64,000 nt of DNA from Jeotgalicoccus sp052093725 (GCA_052093725.1 JBQDHL010000001.1:4415-68414), one strand, 5' to 3'; shown: positions 1-8,579, numbered from the stretch's first letter. Made by a program: numbers and translations. The notes: a model not told the origin generated them from the sequence alone.

Positions 1-489
1 CAGGAACTTTTTCGCGAATCAATAAAGATAGCGGGTATTCATATCGGCGGTGCTGAGCGACAGGATAGTATATATAATGCACTCGTCAATGTCAGTAATA
101 CGGAATACGTATTTGTGCATGACGGAGCAAGACCATTTGTGACGGCCGATGTACTTTCAAGGCTGAAAGCTAAAGTTGCTGAGACCGGTGCGGTTATCTG
201 CGGTGTGAAAACTAAAGATACGCTGAAGCGGGTTATTGACGGTAAAGTAAAAGAAACACTCGTCCGGGATGAAATCGTCGCGGTGCATACGCCGCAGGCA
301 TTTAAGTACGACATTCTGAAACGGGCATATGAGCATTCAAAAGAGCATAAACTGGAAGTGACGGATGACTCGATGATGGTTGAAGCGATAGGTAAAGAAG
401 TCTATTTAGTCGCATCGACTTATGATAATATTAAAATAACGACAAGCGAAGATCTGCAGCTTGCGCATATGATTCTTAAAGGAAAGTAG
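1..489 (+). CDS. ispD: 2-C-methyl-D-erythritol 4-phosphate cytidylyltransferase, 3' part
   Basis: C-terminal part of IspD, the MEP-pathway enzyme that couples CTP to methylerythritol phosphate in the cytoplasm. The frame is open from base 1 and ends at TAG 487-489, so the start lies upstream of the window. Visible family motifs are GGAERQDSIYNAL (about residues 17-29 of the visible part) and VHDGARPFV (about 39-47), then VHTPQAFKYD and DDSMMVEAIG near the C-terminus, all typical of IspD. The gene lies 4 bases before ispF, the enzyme two steps later in the same pathway, which supports the call. About 70 N-terminal residues with the CTP-binding loop are missing only because the window starts here. 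Confidence 0.95.
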   Translation, partial: QELFRESIKIAGIHIGGAERQDSIYNALVNVSNTEYVFVHDGARPFVTADVLSRLKAKVAETGAVICGVKTKDTLKRVIDGKVKETLVRDEIVAVHTPQAFKYDILKRAYEHSKEHKLEVTDDSMMVEAIGKEVYLVASTYDNIKITTSEDLQLAHMILKGK

Positions 490-493
490 TGAG

Positions 494-979
494 ATGATGA
501 GGATCGGTCACGGTTATGATGTGCATGCATTCGACGCATCACGTCCGCTGATTTTAGGCGGACTGGAAATCCCCCACGACTTTGGATTAAAAGGGCATTC
601 CGATGCGGATGTGCTGCTGCATACAATTACGGATTCAATACTGGGTGCACTGGCACTTGGTGATATCGGGAAGTTTTTCCCAGACACAGATGAAAAATTT
701 AAAGATGCAGATTCACGTGTGCTGCTGAGTGAAGTAGTCTCGATGATGCATGCAAAAGGTTACGAGATCGGTAATATCGACGCTGTTGTTATTGCTGAAA
801 GACCTAAATTAAGAGGATATATTGACGCTATGCGCGAGAATGTAGCGACGCTTTTGAAGACGGATATATCAAATGTTAATATTAAAGCAACAACATCGGA
901 AAAATTAGGATTTACAGGCAGAGAAGAAGGCATCGCGAGTGAAGCGGTTGTTCTGCTTAACAAACTGGAGGCAAAATAA
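494..979 (+). CDS. ispF: 2-C-methyl-D-erythritol 2,4-cyclodiphosphate synthase
   Basis: IspF closes CDP-ME 2-phosphate to the 2,4-cyclodiphosphate with loss of CMP in isoprenoid precursor synthesis. The 161-aa length is normal. The start motif RIGHGYDVHAF supplies the metal ligands Asp and His (GYDVH), and HSDADVLLH supplies the third metal His and the substrate loop. DIGKFFPDTD and the C-terminal TTSEKLGFTGREEGI are also characteristic. There are two adjacent ATGs (494 and 497); GGAAAG at 481-486 could serve either. The TAA stop overlaps the ATG of gltX by one base, so the two are probably translationally coupled. Confidence 0.96.
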   Translation: MMRIGHGYDVHAFDASRPLILGGLEIPHDFGLKGHSDADVLLHTITDSILGALALGDIGKFFPDTDEKFKDADSRVLLSEVVSMMHAKGYEIGNIDAVVIAERPKLRGYIDAMRENVATLLKTDISNVNIKATTSEKLGFTGREEGIASEAVVLLNKLEAK

Positions 980-2430
980 TGAGTAAAGTAAGAGTGAGAT
1001 ATGCACCAAGTCCAACTGGATTCCTGCACATAGGAAACGCACGCGCAGCATTGTTTAACTATTTATTCGCACGTCATCACGGCGGGGATTTCATTATCCG
1101 CATTGAGGATACTGATCAATCGAGACACGTAGAAGAAGGCGAAGATTCTCAGCTGAACTACTTGAAGTGGCTCGGTATCGAATGGGATGAAAGTGTTGAT
1201 GTTGGAGGGAACTATGGCCCTTACCGCCAGTCTGAACGCGGAGAAATCTACGCACCGTATATTCAAAAATTACTGGATAACAACTCAGCATACCGCTGCT
1301 ATATGACATCTGAAGAACTTGAAGCTGAAAGAGAGAATCAGCTGAAAAACGGTCAGACACCGATGTACGGCGGGAAACATGCAAACTTAACAGCTGAACA
1401 GGAAGAACAGTTCAAAGCTGAAGGCAGAGAGCCTGCAATTCGTATCCGTGTACCGAAAAATAAAACATATACGTTCAACGATATGGTTAAAGGCGATGTA
1501 TCGTTTGAATCCAATGGTTTCGGTGACTGGGTTATCGTTAAAAAAGACGGTGTGCCGACATACAACTTCGCTGTAGTTATCGACGATCATGAAATGGAAA
1601 TCACTCATGTACTTCGCGGTGATGACCACATTTCAAACACACCGAAACAGATGATGGTGTATGAACTTTTAGACTTGCCGTTGCCTGAATTCGGCCACAC
1701 GGCTTTAATCGTTAATGCTGAGAAGAAAAAATTATCGAAACGCGATGCTTCAATTATTCAGTTTATCGAACAGTATGAAGCATTAGGCTATCTGCCGGAT
1801 GCGATGTTTAACTTTATCGCGCTATTAGGCTGGTCTCCTGAAGGTGAAGAAGAAATCTTCACTAAAGAAGAACTGATTGCAAACTTCGATGAGAATAGAT
1901 TATCGAAAGCTTCTGCATTTTTCGATAACCAGAAATTAATGTGGATAAACAACCAGTACATGAAACAGAAAAACTCTGAAGAGATTTTTGATATGGCACT
2001 GCCGTTCCTGCAGGAAGCGGGCAAGGTTGCTAAAGATCCGGATGAGACTGAACTGGACTGGGCGCGTAAACTGGTAGAATTGTATCAGCCGCAGATGAGC
2101 TACGCTGCAGAAATTACTGAACTCTCAGAGCAGTTCTTTAAGGATCACGTGGAGTTCGACTCCGAGGCGGAAGAAGTGCTGGAACAAGAGCATATTTCTG
2201 AACTGATGACTGCACTTCATGAACACTTTACAGTGCTTGAAGACTTTTCTCCTGAAGGAATTAAAGCTGAAATTAAAGCAGTTCAAAAAGCGACTGGTAT
2301 TAAAGGTAAGAAATTATTCATGCCAATCCGTGTAGCAGTAACAGGCGAAACAAAAGGACCTGAACTGCCGGATTCAATTTCATTAATCGGTAAAGAGACA
2401 GTTCTTGAACGTATTAAGCGTCTAATCTAG
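979..2430 (+). CDS. gltX: glutamate--tRNA ligase
   Basis: Class I aminoacyl-tRNA synthetase charging tRNA-Glu, and in this group also tRNA-Gln for the GatCAB route. It has 483 aa, usual for bacterial GluRS. The HIGH motif appears as PTGFLHIGNARA (residues 11-22) and the KMSKS motif as KKKLSKRDAS (about 250-259), with GDDHISNTP in the catalytic domain and an all-helical anticodon-binding C-terminal half. It begins inside the ispF stop codon. It is followed by a cysteine T-box and cysE-cysS, the arrangement known from Bacillus. Confidence 0.97.
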   Translation: MSKVRVRYAPSPTGFLHIGNARAALFNYLFARHHGGDFIIRIEDTDQSRHVEEGEDSQLNYLKWLGIEWDESVDVGGNYGPYRQSERGEIYAPYIQKLLDNNSAYRCYMTSEELEAERENQLKNGQTPMYGGKHANLTAEQEEQFKAEGREPAIRIRVPKNKTYTFNDMVKGDVSFESNGFGDWVIVKKDGVPTYNFAVVIDDHEMEITHVLRGDDHISNTPKQMMVYELLDLPLPEFGHTALIVNAEKKKLSKRDASIIQFIEQYEALGYLPDAMFNFIALLGWSPEGEEEIFTKEELIANFDENRLSKASAFFDNQKLMWINNQYMKQKNSEEIFDMALPFLQEAGKVAKDPDETELDWARKLVELYQPQMSYAAEITELSEQFFKDHVEFDSEAEEVLEQEHISELMTALHEHFTVLEDFSPEGIKAEIKAVQKATGIKGKKLFMPIRVAVTGETKGPELPDSISLIGKETVLERIKRLI

Positions 2431-2449
2431 GCTGAACTATTGAAATAAG

Positions 2450-2658
2450 GGTCAGTGTACCGTATGATATAAGTGTTAAAAGTTAAGTATATAAACTGCT
2501 GGACACAAAGAGATTATCCGCCTGCTGAGAAGGATAACGAGGCGTTTGTAGAATTGCGCTTTTAATATGGAATGAACTGTATATTAAAAGTGATAAAGCA
2601 GAGTGGAACCGTGCGTAAGCGCCTCTGTCCGATTACCGGGCAGAGGCGTATTTTTATG
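2450..2658 (+). promoter_or_regulatory. T-box leader (probably tRNA-Cys specific) with terminator, upstream of cysE-cysS
   Basis: The gltX-cysE gap holds a T-box riboswitch that senses uncharged tRNA. The T-box core AGAGTGGAACCGTGCG is at about 2600-2615 (family consensus AGGGTGGNACCGCG). It is followed by a terminator hairpin with arms GCCTCTG 2621-2627 and CAGAGGC 2641-2647, then a short T run at 2651-2655. The candidate specifier is TGC at 2555-2557 in the context GAATTGCGC, which would match a cysteine codon and fits the downstream cysE and cysS. The 5' limit of stem I is approximate. Confidence 0.88.
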
Positions 2659-2675
2659 ATTTTAGGAGGACGAAG

Positions 2676-3332
2676 ATGTTTCAGAGAGTGAAAGAAGATT
2701 TAGATATGGTACGGGCACTCGATCCGGCAGCGAAAAACCGATTCGAAGCATTTTTTACGTATTCAGGTGTTCACGCAGTGTGGACGCATTTGATTGCACA
2801 CTGGTTTTACAGAAAGAATCTTAAAGTGATTGCACGTGCAATCTCACAGGTGAGCCGCTTCATGACCGGTGTTGAAATACATCCCGGCGCAAATATCGGC
2901 AGACGGCTGTTTATCGACCATGGTATGGGTGTAGTAATCGGAGAGACGTGCAACATCGGCAATGACGTGACGATATATCAGGGGGTAACACTTGGCGGAA
3001 CGGGTAAAGAAGACCATAAGCGTCACCCTGATATTGATAATAATGTACTGATTGCGGCCGGTGCCAAAGTGCTTGGAAACATCCGTGTCGGGGAGTCCTC
3101 GAATGTCGGTGCCAATTCTGTTGTGCTGAAAAATGTGCCGCCCCATTCAACAGTGGTCGGTATTCCCGGTCATATTGTGAAACAGAACGGGCAGCGCGTC
3201 AGAAAACATAATAACTTTGATCACCGTGAACTTCCGGATCCATTATTTGAGAAATTGCTGGAACTTGAAAAAGATATTAATAACTTCAGAAGAGAAGTTG
3301 GGAATGAGGTAAAAGATGGTTCGCATATATAA
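2676..3332 (+). CDS. cysE: serine O-acetyltransferase
   Basis: CysE acetylates L-serine with acetyl-CoA in the first committed step of cysteine synthesis. It has 218 aa, the short Gram-positive form. An N-terminal helical part is followed by a left-handed beta-helix of hexapeptide repeats (about residues 60-165): GVEIHPGANIGRRLFIDHGM, then GVTLGGTGKEDHKRHPDI with the family His and Asp, then GANSVVLKNVPP. SD AGGAGG precedes ATG 2676. The end overlaps cysS by 17 bases. Control by the upstream cysteine T-box ties expression to tRNA-Cys charging. Confidence 0.96.
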   Translation: MFQRVKEDLDMVRALDPAAKNRFEAFFTYSGVHAVWTHLIAHWFYRKNLKVIARAISQVSRFMTGVEIHPGANIGRRLFIDHGMGVVIGETCNIGNDVTIYQGVTLGGTGKEDHKRHPDIDNNVLIAAGAKVLGNIRVGESSNVGANSVVLKNVPPHSTVVGIPGHIVKQNGQRVRKHNNFDHRELPDPLFEKLLELEKDINNFRREVGNEVKDGSHI

Positions 3333-4710
3333 TACAATCACTAGAAAAAAAGAAGAATTTAAGCCGCTTGAAGAAGGTAAAGTAAGTATGTACGTCTGTG
3401 GTCCGACAGTATATAACTATATTCATATCGGAAACGCACGTCCTGCGATTGCTTTTGATACAGTGCGTCGTTATTTGGAATATAAAGGCTATGAAGTGAA
3501 GTACGTATCGAACTTTACAGATGTCGACGATAAACTGATTAAAGCATCGAAAGAACTAGGCGAAACAGTACCGGAAATTGCCGAGCGTTTTATCGAAGCA
3601 TTCTTCGAAGACACAGGTGCGCTCAATGTTAAAAAAGCAGATGTGCATCCGAGAGTTATGGATCATATGCCAGACATCGTTGAATTCATTAAAGTTCTTA
3701 TCGATAAAGGCCATGCCTATGAATCGGCAGGCGATGTGTACTTTAAGACACGTTCATTTGACGGCTACGGTAAACTATCACAGCAGTCAGTGGATGATTT
3801 GAAAGTCGGTGCCCGCATCGATGCGGGTGAGAAGAAACAGGACCCGCTTGACTTCGCTTTATGGAAACAGGCAAAAGACGGAGAAATCAGCTGGGACTCT
3901 CCTTGGGGAACGGGCCGTCCGGGCTGGCATATCGAGTGCAGCGTAATGGCGCGTGAACACCTGGGTAATACGATTGATATTCATGCAGGCGGACAGGACT
4001 TAACATTCCCGCACCATGAGAATGAAATCGCGCAGAGTGAGTGTATGACGGATGAAACATTCGCAAACTACTGGATGCATAACGGCTATATTAATATCGA
4101 CAATACCAAAATGTCGAAATCGCTCGGCAACTTTATTTTAGTGCACGATATTATTAAAGAAGTCGAACCGAATGTACTCCGCTATTTTATGGTCAGTGTT
4201 CATTACCGCAATCCGATTAACTATAACCGTGAACTTGTCGATGCAGCGCGTAACGGTCTGATGCGCATTCAGGACAGCTATCACCAGGCACAAGAACGAC
4301 TGGACAAAACAGTAGGTACAGAAGCTGATGACAAGGTCCTTAGTGCAATCGATGAAAACCTTAAGCAGTTTGAAGCGTTTATGGACGATGATTTCAATAC
4401 GGCAAATGCTATTTCAGCATGGCATGAACTGACAGGTGAACTGAACAAGTACCTGCGTCAGCCGTCGACAGCTAAAGAAGTGCTGCAGAAATTTATAGAA
4501 ACGTTTAAGACATACTCGGAAATTCTCGGTGTGAGTCTGGATAGAAAAGAACTGCTGCTGGACGAAGAAATTGAAGCTCTGATTGAAGAACGTGAAGCGG
4601 CGCGTAAAAATAAGGATTTTGCCCGTTCGGATGAAATTCGCGACAGCTTAAAAGCAGAAGGTATCGTTTTAGAAGATACTAAAGATGGTGTGAGGTTTAA
4701 ACGTGGATAA
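3316..4710 (+). CDS. cysS: cysteine--tRNA ligase
   Basis: Class I synthetase charging tRNA-Cys. It has 464 aa, in the normal range. The zinc site includes the Cys of YVCGPTVYN (about residue 28) and GWHIECSVM with the downstream HHENE. HIGH is YIHIGNARP and KMSKS is NTKMSKSLGNF. It starts 17 bases inside cysE and ends 8 bases inside mrnC, so the block is tightly packed and probably translationally coupled. It is the natural target of the T-box ahead of cysE. Confidence 0.97.
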   Translation: MVRIYNTITRKKEEFKPLEEGKVSMYVCGPTVYNYIHIGNARPAIAFDTVRRYLEYKGYEVKYVSNFTDVDDKLIKASKELGETVPEIAERFIEAFFEDTGALNVKKADVHPRVMDHMPDIVEFIKVLIDKGHAYESAGDVYFKTRSFDGYGKLSQQSVDDLKVGARIDAGEKKQDPLDFALWKQAKDGEISWDSPWGTGRPGWHIECSVMAREHLGNTIDIHAGGQDLTFPHHENEIAQSECMTDETFANYWMHNGYINIDNTKMSKSLGNFILVHDIIKEVEPNVLRYFMVSVHYRNPINYNRELVDAARNGLMRIQDSYHQAQERLDKTVGTEADDKVLSAIDENLKQFEAFMDDDFNTANAISAWHELTGELNKYLRQPSTAKEVLQKFIETFKTYSEILGVSLDRKELLLDEEIEALIEEREAARKNKDFARSDEIRDSLKAEGIVLEDTKDGVRFKRG

Positions 4711-5101
4711 TTTTAAACTTGATACAGTACCATCCCTGTCGCTCGCATTTTTAGGAGATGCGGTTTATGCCGTGCATGTCCGCGAGCATTTAATAAGAAA
4801 CAAACCCTATTTAAAACCTGATGCGCTGCACAGAGAAGCAAATAAGCTTGTCAGTGCACGTGCACAGGCAGAAGCGCTGCACTTTCTCCGGAAGTCGGAA
4901 ATACTGACGGAAGAAGAATGGGATATCGCTAAAAAAGCACGTAATAAATCAAGTGCAACGCGTGCGAAAAATGCTTCAATTAAAGAGTACCGGGATGCAT
5001 CGGGTCTGGAAGCGCTCGTCGGGCATCTCGCATTAACGGATAATGAAAAACGGATTGCAGAGTTGATGGCTCAAATTATTAAGAACGGGAGTGAAGCATA
5101 A
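4703..5101 (+). CDS. mrnC: Mini-ribonuclease III
   Basis: MrnC is a dsRNA endonuclease that matures the ends of 23S rRNA. It has 132 aa and consists of an RNase III catalytic domain with no dsRNA-binding domain, as the family requires. LSLAFLGDAVYAVHVREHL carries the catalytic Asp (D19), and SGLEALVGHLAL carries the second acidic residue (E103). It overlaps cysS by 8 bases, and its stop shares a base with the rlmB start. The link cysS-mrnC-rlmB is a standard Firmicutes arrangement. Confidence 0.94.
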   Translation: MDNFKLDTVPSLSLAFLGDAVYAVHVREHLIRNKPYLKPDALHREANKLVSARAQAEALHFLRKSEILTEEEWDIAKKARNKSSATRAKNASIKEYRDASGLEALVGHLALTDNEKRIAELMAQIIKNGSEA

Positions 5102-5846
5102 TGGAGAGTTCAGTTATAGCAGGCCGCCACGCGGTGAAAGAACTGCTGCGTTCGGGCAGTGATATTAATAAAATTTATATGCAGGATACTGTAAACAAAA
5201 GTCAGTTGAAAGAAATCTTGGATTTAGCGAAAGAAAAACGCGTTGTCGTGTCAGCGGTGCCGAAAAGTAAGCTGGATGGTATGACGGATGAACGCCACCA
5301 GGGTATCGCAGCAATGGTCAGTGCACATGAATATATGCCGCTTGAAGAGCTGCTTGAAAATATTAAGGATAAAGATGCCAATGTTATTATCCTGGATGGT
5401 CTGGAAGACCCGCATAACCTCGGTTCTATTTTAAGGACGTGTGATGCAGTCGGATTCGATGCAGTCATTATTCCAAAACGCCGTTCNNNNNNNNNNTGAC
5501 GGATACAGTCGCTAAAACATCTACCGGTGCTATAGAATATGTACCGGTTGTTAGAGTGACGAACATTAACCAGACAATCGATAAGCTGAAGGATCACAAC
5601 TTCTGGGTTATCGGCAGCGACGGTTCCGGTACGCTTGATTACCGCGAGATGAACGCGAAATCAGGCAGCACTGCTCTCGTTGTCGGCAGTGAAGGCGAAG
5701 GTATCAGCAAAAAGACATTGGAAAAATGCGACTTCATGGTTAAAATTCCAATGGCAGGTGAAATTACGAGTTTGAATGCTTCGGTTTCAGCAGCGCTGCT
5801 GATGTACGAAGTGTATCGCCAGCAGAATCCGCTTGGACGTGAGTGA
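5101..5846 (+). CDS. rlmB: 23S rRNA (guanosine-2'-O-)-methyltransferase RlmB, interrupted by a 10-N assembly gap
   Basis: SpoU/TrmH-type knotted methyltransferase acting on 23S rRNA. The N-terminal part (VIAGRHAVKELLRSGSD, then LDGLEDPHNLGSILRTCDA, motif 1 of the SPOUT fold) ends at KRR before ten Ns at 5487-5496. The C-terminal part resumes as TDTVAKTSTGAIEYVPVVRV and ends with VGSEGEGISKKTLEKCD and IPMAGEITSLNASVSAALL, the AdoMet-binding knot. The two halves lie in different frames as printed. The family sequence (RRSV.LT.TVAK) would need about 8 bases in the gap, so the mismatch is best explained by the nominal gap length, not a real frameshift. Start ATG 5101 overlaps the mrnC stop. Confidence 0.9.
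5487..5496. other. assembly gap of 10 N inside rlmB
   Basis: Ten unresolved bases join two rlmB segments whose reading frames do not match across exactly ten bases. Conserved protein spacing predicts 8 (or 8 plus a multiple of 3) bases. This is a technical gap, not biology. Confidence 0.97.
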
Positions 5847-5848
5847 TT

Positions 5849-6373
5849 ATGCGTAAAAAAAGACGTTTGCTCGTTGTCGACGGCTACAATTTAATCGGCG
5901 CGAACTCAAGATTATTCGCAGAGTCTAAAATTTCACTCCAGCTCGCAAGGGAAGAAGTACTGAAAAGACTGAGTGAGTACCAGTCGCTTCAAAGCTATGA
6001 AATTATCTGCGTGTTTGATGCGTATGAAGTGAAAAGCCAGGAAGCAGTTATCGATTATTACGGCATCACAGTGATTTATACGAAAGAGAAAGAGACGGCG
6101 GACGAATATATAGAACGTTTTGTTTACGATAATTACCACCCGCATCTGTGCGACATCAGTGTCGTTACGAGTGACCTGACAGAACAGAATGCGATATTTG
6201 CATACGGTGCCTACCGGATTCCTTCGCGGGAGATGTGGATGGATCTGGCAGATGCCGATAAAAATATCAGTGCTCATATTGAGACGATAAATGAAAAACT
6301 GCCGAGGACAAAACTGGATATCAGTGAAGAAGTGCTCGCAAAAATGGAAAAACTGAGACGCGGTGAAAACTGA
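5849..6373 (+). CDS. rae1: NYN-domain ribosome-associated endoribonuclease (Rae1/YacP)
   Basis: YacP/Rae1 family, which cleaves mRNA in the ribosomal A site in Bacillus. The PIN-like NYN fold is seen in LLVVDGYNLIGA (first acidic residue, near residue 10), VFDAYEV, EKETADEYIERFV and VVTSDLTEQ, which supply further acidic residues. I chose ATG 5849 (MRKKRRLLVV) over the in-frame GTG at 5843 because family members begin shortly before the LLVVDGYN strand; there is no strong SD to decide. It sits 2 bases after rlmB. Length of about 174 aa is typical. Confidence 0.9.
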   Translation: MRKKRRLLVVDGYNLIGANSRLFAESKISLQLAREEVLKRLSEYQSLQSYEIICVFDAYEVKSQEAVIDYYGITVIYTKEKETADEYIERFVYDNYHPHLCDISVVTSDLTEQNAIFAYGAYRIPSREMWMDLADADKNISAHIETINEKLPRTKLDISEEVLAKMEKLRRGEN

Positions 6374-6434
6374 CGCCTTGAACACCCGCTTGTAACCTCA
6401 TATATTAGAAGCAATATAACAAGGGGATGAGCGG

Positions 6435-7085
6435 ATGTATTCAGTAAAATCATTTTACATTTATGTTAGCGAGCGGCCGGATGATTACGGAAACGATGAA
6501 GCGAAACTGGATGCTTGTGCACTGCAGGTGAAAGATGGAAATTTTGCGAAATTTGATGAGATTGACCGGGAACTCCGGCCGATTGTCAGAAGAATGACAT
6601 TCAAATACGATATGAACGAATACGACCGTGAAGATTTAGTCCAGGAAATGCTTTTAAATGCATTGATCTTATGCTTGAGATTTGATTATTCAAAAGGACA
6701 TTATGGACGTTATGCACTTCGTTCGATCAGACTGAAAATGTACAGTTATATTAATAATTTCAGCGCCTCCCGTCAGATTGAGATCTGTCCGGAAGAGATT
6801 TATATGCTGGAGCCGAGTCATGCGCTGACGCACATTATATTAAAAGAAGTGCAGGAAGAGTATGTCGGGGCAGTCGGCAATTTATCGAATTTTGAAAAGC
6901 GGGTCTTAAAATTATTTATGAACGACTGCACTTTTGACGAGATAGGGAGTATCTTTAATAAGGAATCAGAGGCGATAATTAATACGCTTTACAGGATTAA
7001 ATTCAAGTTCAGCTCGGTTGAAGATTTACACGCTGTTATTGACAATGACGGCTTAAACCGATATAGTATACTAGAATTGAAATGA
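6435..7085 (+). CDS. sigH: RNA polymerase sigma factor, SigH family
   Basis: Sigma-70 family protein of 216 aa in the locus where Staphylococcaceae carry sigH (between rae1/yacP and rpmG-secE-nusG). Region 2 is seen as MNEYDREDLVQEMLLNALIL followed by FDYSKGHYGRYALRSIRLKM. Region 4 is a weak helix-turn-helix (FEKRVLKLFMNDCTFDEIGS). In Staphylococcus SigH controls competence genes; in Bacillus it controls the entry to sporulation. The sequence is divergent, so the target set here is unknown. SD AAGGGGATGAG precedes ATG 6435. Confidence 0.8.
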   Translation: MYSVKSFYIYVSERPDDYGNDEAKLDACALQVKDGNFAKFDEIDRELRPIVRRMTFKYDMNEYDREDLVQEMLLNALILCLRFDYSKGHYGRYALRSIRLKMYSYINNFSASRQIEICPEEIYMLEPSHALTHIILKEVQEEYVGAVGNLSNFEKRVLKLFMNDCTFDEIGSIFNKESEAIINTLYRIKFKFSSVEDLHAVIDNDGLNRYSILELK

Positions 7086-7095
7086 GGATTTTAAG

Positions 7096-7233
7096 ATGAA
7101 AATTGCTCTTATATGCAGTGACTGCGGCTCGCGTAATTATTCATTGAACAAGCCGGTTCACAACGAAAGACTCGTCAGAAAAAAACATTGTCCAAAATGC
7201 AATAAGCATACAACGCATAAAAGTTCTATATAG
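7096..7233 (+). CDS. rpmG: 50S ribosomal protein L33, zinc-binding form
   Basis: A 45-aa ribosomal protein immediately before secE, as in most Firmicutes. The sequence begins MKIALICSDCGSRNY and ends with CPKCNKHTTHKSSI. The two CxxC pairs form a zinc ribbon, so this is the zinc-containing (C+) type. SD GAGG at 7084-7087 and ATG 7096. A zinc-free paralogue elsewhere in the genome would be usual but cannot be seen here. Confidence 0.93.
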   Translation: MKIALICSDCGSRNYSLNKPVHNERLVRKKHCPKCNKHTTHKSSI

Positions 7234-7250
7234 TTCAGGGGGAACGGTTG

Positions 7251-7427
7251 ATGAATAATAATAAAAACTTCTTCCAAAATGTAGTTAGCGAGATGAAGAA
7301 AGTCAGCTGGCCAACAGGACAGGAAGTAGTCCGCTATACGACGACAGTAGTACTTACTGTAGTATTTTTCTTAGCATTTTTCTACGTGTTGGATATTGGT
7401 ATTACAGCATTAATTGATTTTATGTAA
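7251..7427 (+). CDS. secE: preprotein translocase subunit SecE
   Basis: A 58-aa single-span SecE, the subunit that clamps SecY. It has an amphipathic N-terminal helix NFFQNVVSEMKKVSWPTGQE (the KKVxWP motif is diagnostic) and one membrane helix (about residues 29-52, TTTVVLTVVFFLAFFYVLDI). SD AGGGGGAAC lies 8 bases before ATG 7251. It lies between rpmG and nusG in the usual order. Confidence 0.94.
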   Translation: MNNNKNFFQNVVSEMKKVSWPTGQEVVRYTTTVVLTVVFFLAFFYVLDIGITALIDFM

Positions 7428-7445
7428 ATTTAAAGGAGCGGTAAA

Positions 7446-7985
7446 ATGTCTCTAGACAAGCATTGGTATGCAGTACATACCTATTCAGGCTATGAAAACA
7501 AAGTAAAGGCAAACTTAGAGGCGCGCCTAGAGTCGATGAATATGCAGGATTTAATTTTCCGCGTAGTCATCCCTGAAGAAGAAGAAACAACGATTAAAGA
7601 CGGGAAAAAGAAAACGGCAATGAAGAAAACATTTCCGGGATATGTACTCGTTGAATTAGTAATGACAGATGAATCATGGTACGTTGTCCGCAACACGCCG
7701 GGTGTTACAGGGTTTGTCGGCTCACAGGGAGCGGGCAGCAAGCCGAACCCGCTGCTGCCGGATGAAGTTAAATTTATCCTGCGCCAGATGGGTATGTCAG
7801 AAAAAATTGTTGATGTTGAAGTCGCTGTCGGCGAATCAATCAATATTATCGCAGGTCCATTCAATAACCAGAGCGGTGTAATTGAATCAATCGATGAGGA
7901 ACGTTACAAGCTTACGGTACTCGTTGAGATGTTCGGTCGCGAAACGCCGGTCGAAGTTGAATTCGACCAAATCGAAAAACTTTAA
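7446..7985 (+). CDS. nusG: transcription termination/antitermination factor NusG
   Basis: NusG binds the RNA polymerase clamp helices and modulates pausing and coupling to the ribosome. It has 179 aa. The NGN domain begins KHWYAVHTYSGYENKVKANL and includes FPGYVLVELVMTDESWYVVR and NTPGVTGFVGS. The KOW domain spans about residues 125-178 (VGESINIIAGPFNNQSGVIE). SD AAAGGAGCGG precedes ATG 7446. It is co-directional with secE and followed by a new promoter for rplK. Confidence 0.97.
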   Translation: MSLDKHWYAVHTYSGYENKVKANLEARLESMNMQDLIFRVVIPEEEETTIKDGKKKTAMKKTFPGYVLVELVMTDESWYVVRNTPGVTGFVGSQGAGSKPNPLLPDEVKFILRQMGMSEKIVDVEVAVGESINIIAGPFNNQSGVIESIDEERYKLTVLVEMFGRETPVEVEFDQIEKL

Positions 7986-7993
7986 TTCTTTTA

Positions 7994-8023
7994 TTGAAAA
8001 ATGTAACTAATATGTGCTATACT
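7994..8023 (+). promoter_or_regulatory. sigma-A promoter of rplK-rplA
   Basis: TTGAAA (7994-7999) and TATACT (8018-8023) are separated by 18 bases, with an extended -10 TG at 8015-8016. It lies just after the nusG stop and upstream of the rplK leader. Matched by eye; no start-site data. Confidence 0.65.
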
Positions 8024-8026
8024 TTC

Positions 8027-8049
8027 ATGGTCGCAAATTTGCGGCCATC
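8027..8049 (+). terminator. small hairpin at the start of the rplK leader
   Basis: ATGGTCGC and GCGGCCAT flank AAATTT and give a short stem with one G-U pair, followed by a T-rich stretch (CTTTATTTATG). It could be a weak nusG terminator or an attenuator, because it lies immediately downstream of the proposed rplK -10. Confidence 0.45.
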
Positions 8050-8073
8050 TTTATTTATGTATACAGATGAAGA

Positions 8074-8108
8074 GTGGGAGGATGAAATCTAATCATCCTG
8101 TGACCACA
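8074..8108 (+). promoter_or_regulatory. L1-binding-type leader motif before rplK
   Basis: GTGGGAGGAT (8074-8083) is followed, after a short hairpin (GGATGA / TCATCC), by ACCACA (8103-8108), just before the SD of rplK. The same GTGGGAGGAT ... ACCACA pattern recurs before rplA. Such pairs resemble the ribosomal protein L1 site on 23S rRNA and are known as autoregulatory L1 targets in L11 operons. The assignment here is by motif only. Confidence 0.6.
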
Positions 8109-8134
8109 TCACGATTATGAGGAGGTGCAACATC

Positions 8135-8560
8135 GTGGCTAAAAAAGTTATTAATGTTGTGAAATTGCAGATTCCTGCAGGCAAGGCGAACCCGGCACCA
8201 CCGGTAGGTCCAGCACTAGGTCAAGCAGGCGTAAACATCATGGGATTCTGTAAAGAATTCAACGCACGTACACAAGAGCAGGCAGGTCTAATTATTCCTG
8301 TTGAGATCTCTGTATTTGAAGATCGCTCATTCACTTTTATTACAAAAACTCCACCAGCAGCTGTTCTTCTTAAGAAAGCGGCTAACACTGAGAAGGGTTC
8401 TGGCGAACCTAACAAAAACAAGGTGGCAACTGTTACAGCGGCACAAGTTCGTGAAATCGCTGAAACAAAAATGGAAGATTTAAATGCAGCATCAGTAGAC
8501 GCAGCAGTAAGAATGGTAGAAGGTACAGCTAGAAGCATGGGCTTCTCTGTCGAAAAATAA
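8135..8560 (+). CDS. rplK: 50S ribosomal protein L11
   Basis: L11 forms the GTPase-associated centre with helices H43/H44 of 23S rRNA. It is read from GTG 8135 (MAKKVINVVKLQIPAGKANP), which has SD GGAGGTG at 8121-8127 and gives 141 aa, the family length; an in-frame extension upstream (8117) is not needed. PPVGPALGQAGVNIMGFCKE and the C-terminal RNA-binding domain (EGTARSMGFSVEK) are typical. Confidence 0.97.
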   Translation: MAKKVINVVKLQIPAGKANPAPPVGPALGQAGVNIMGFCKEFNARTQEQAGLIIPVEISVFEDRSFTFITKTPPAAVLLKKAANTEKGSGEPNKNKVATVTAAQVREIAETKMEDLNAASVDAAVRMVEGTARSMGFSVEK

Positions 8561-8579
8561 ATTAAGTATTAATACGGTC

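Noticed and set aside
5499..5846. rlmB as a frameshifted pseudogene.
   Set aside because: The frame change coincides exactly with unresolved bases and all conserved motifs are intact on both sides.
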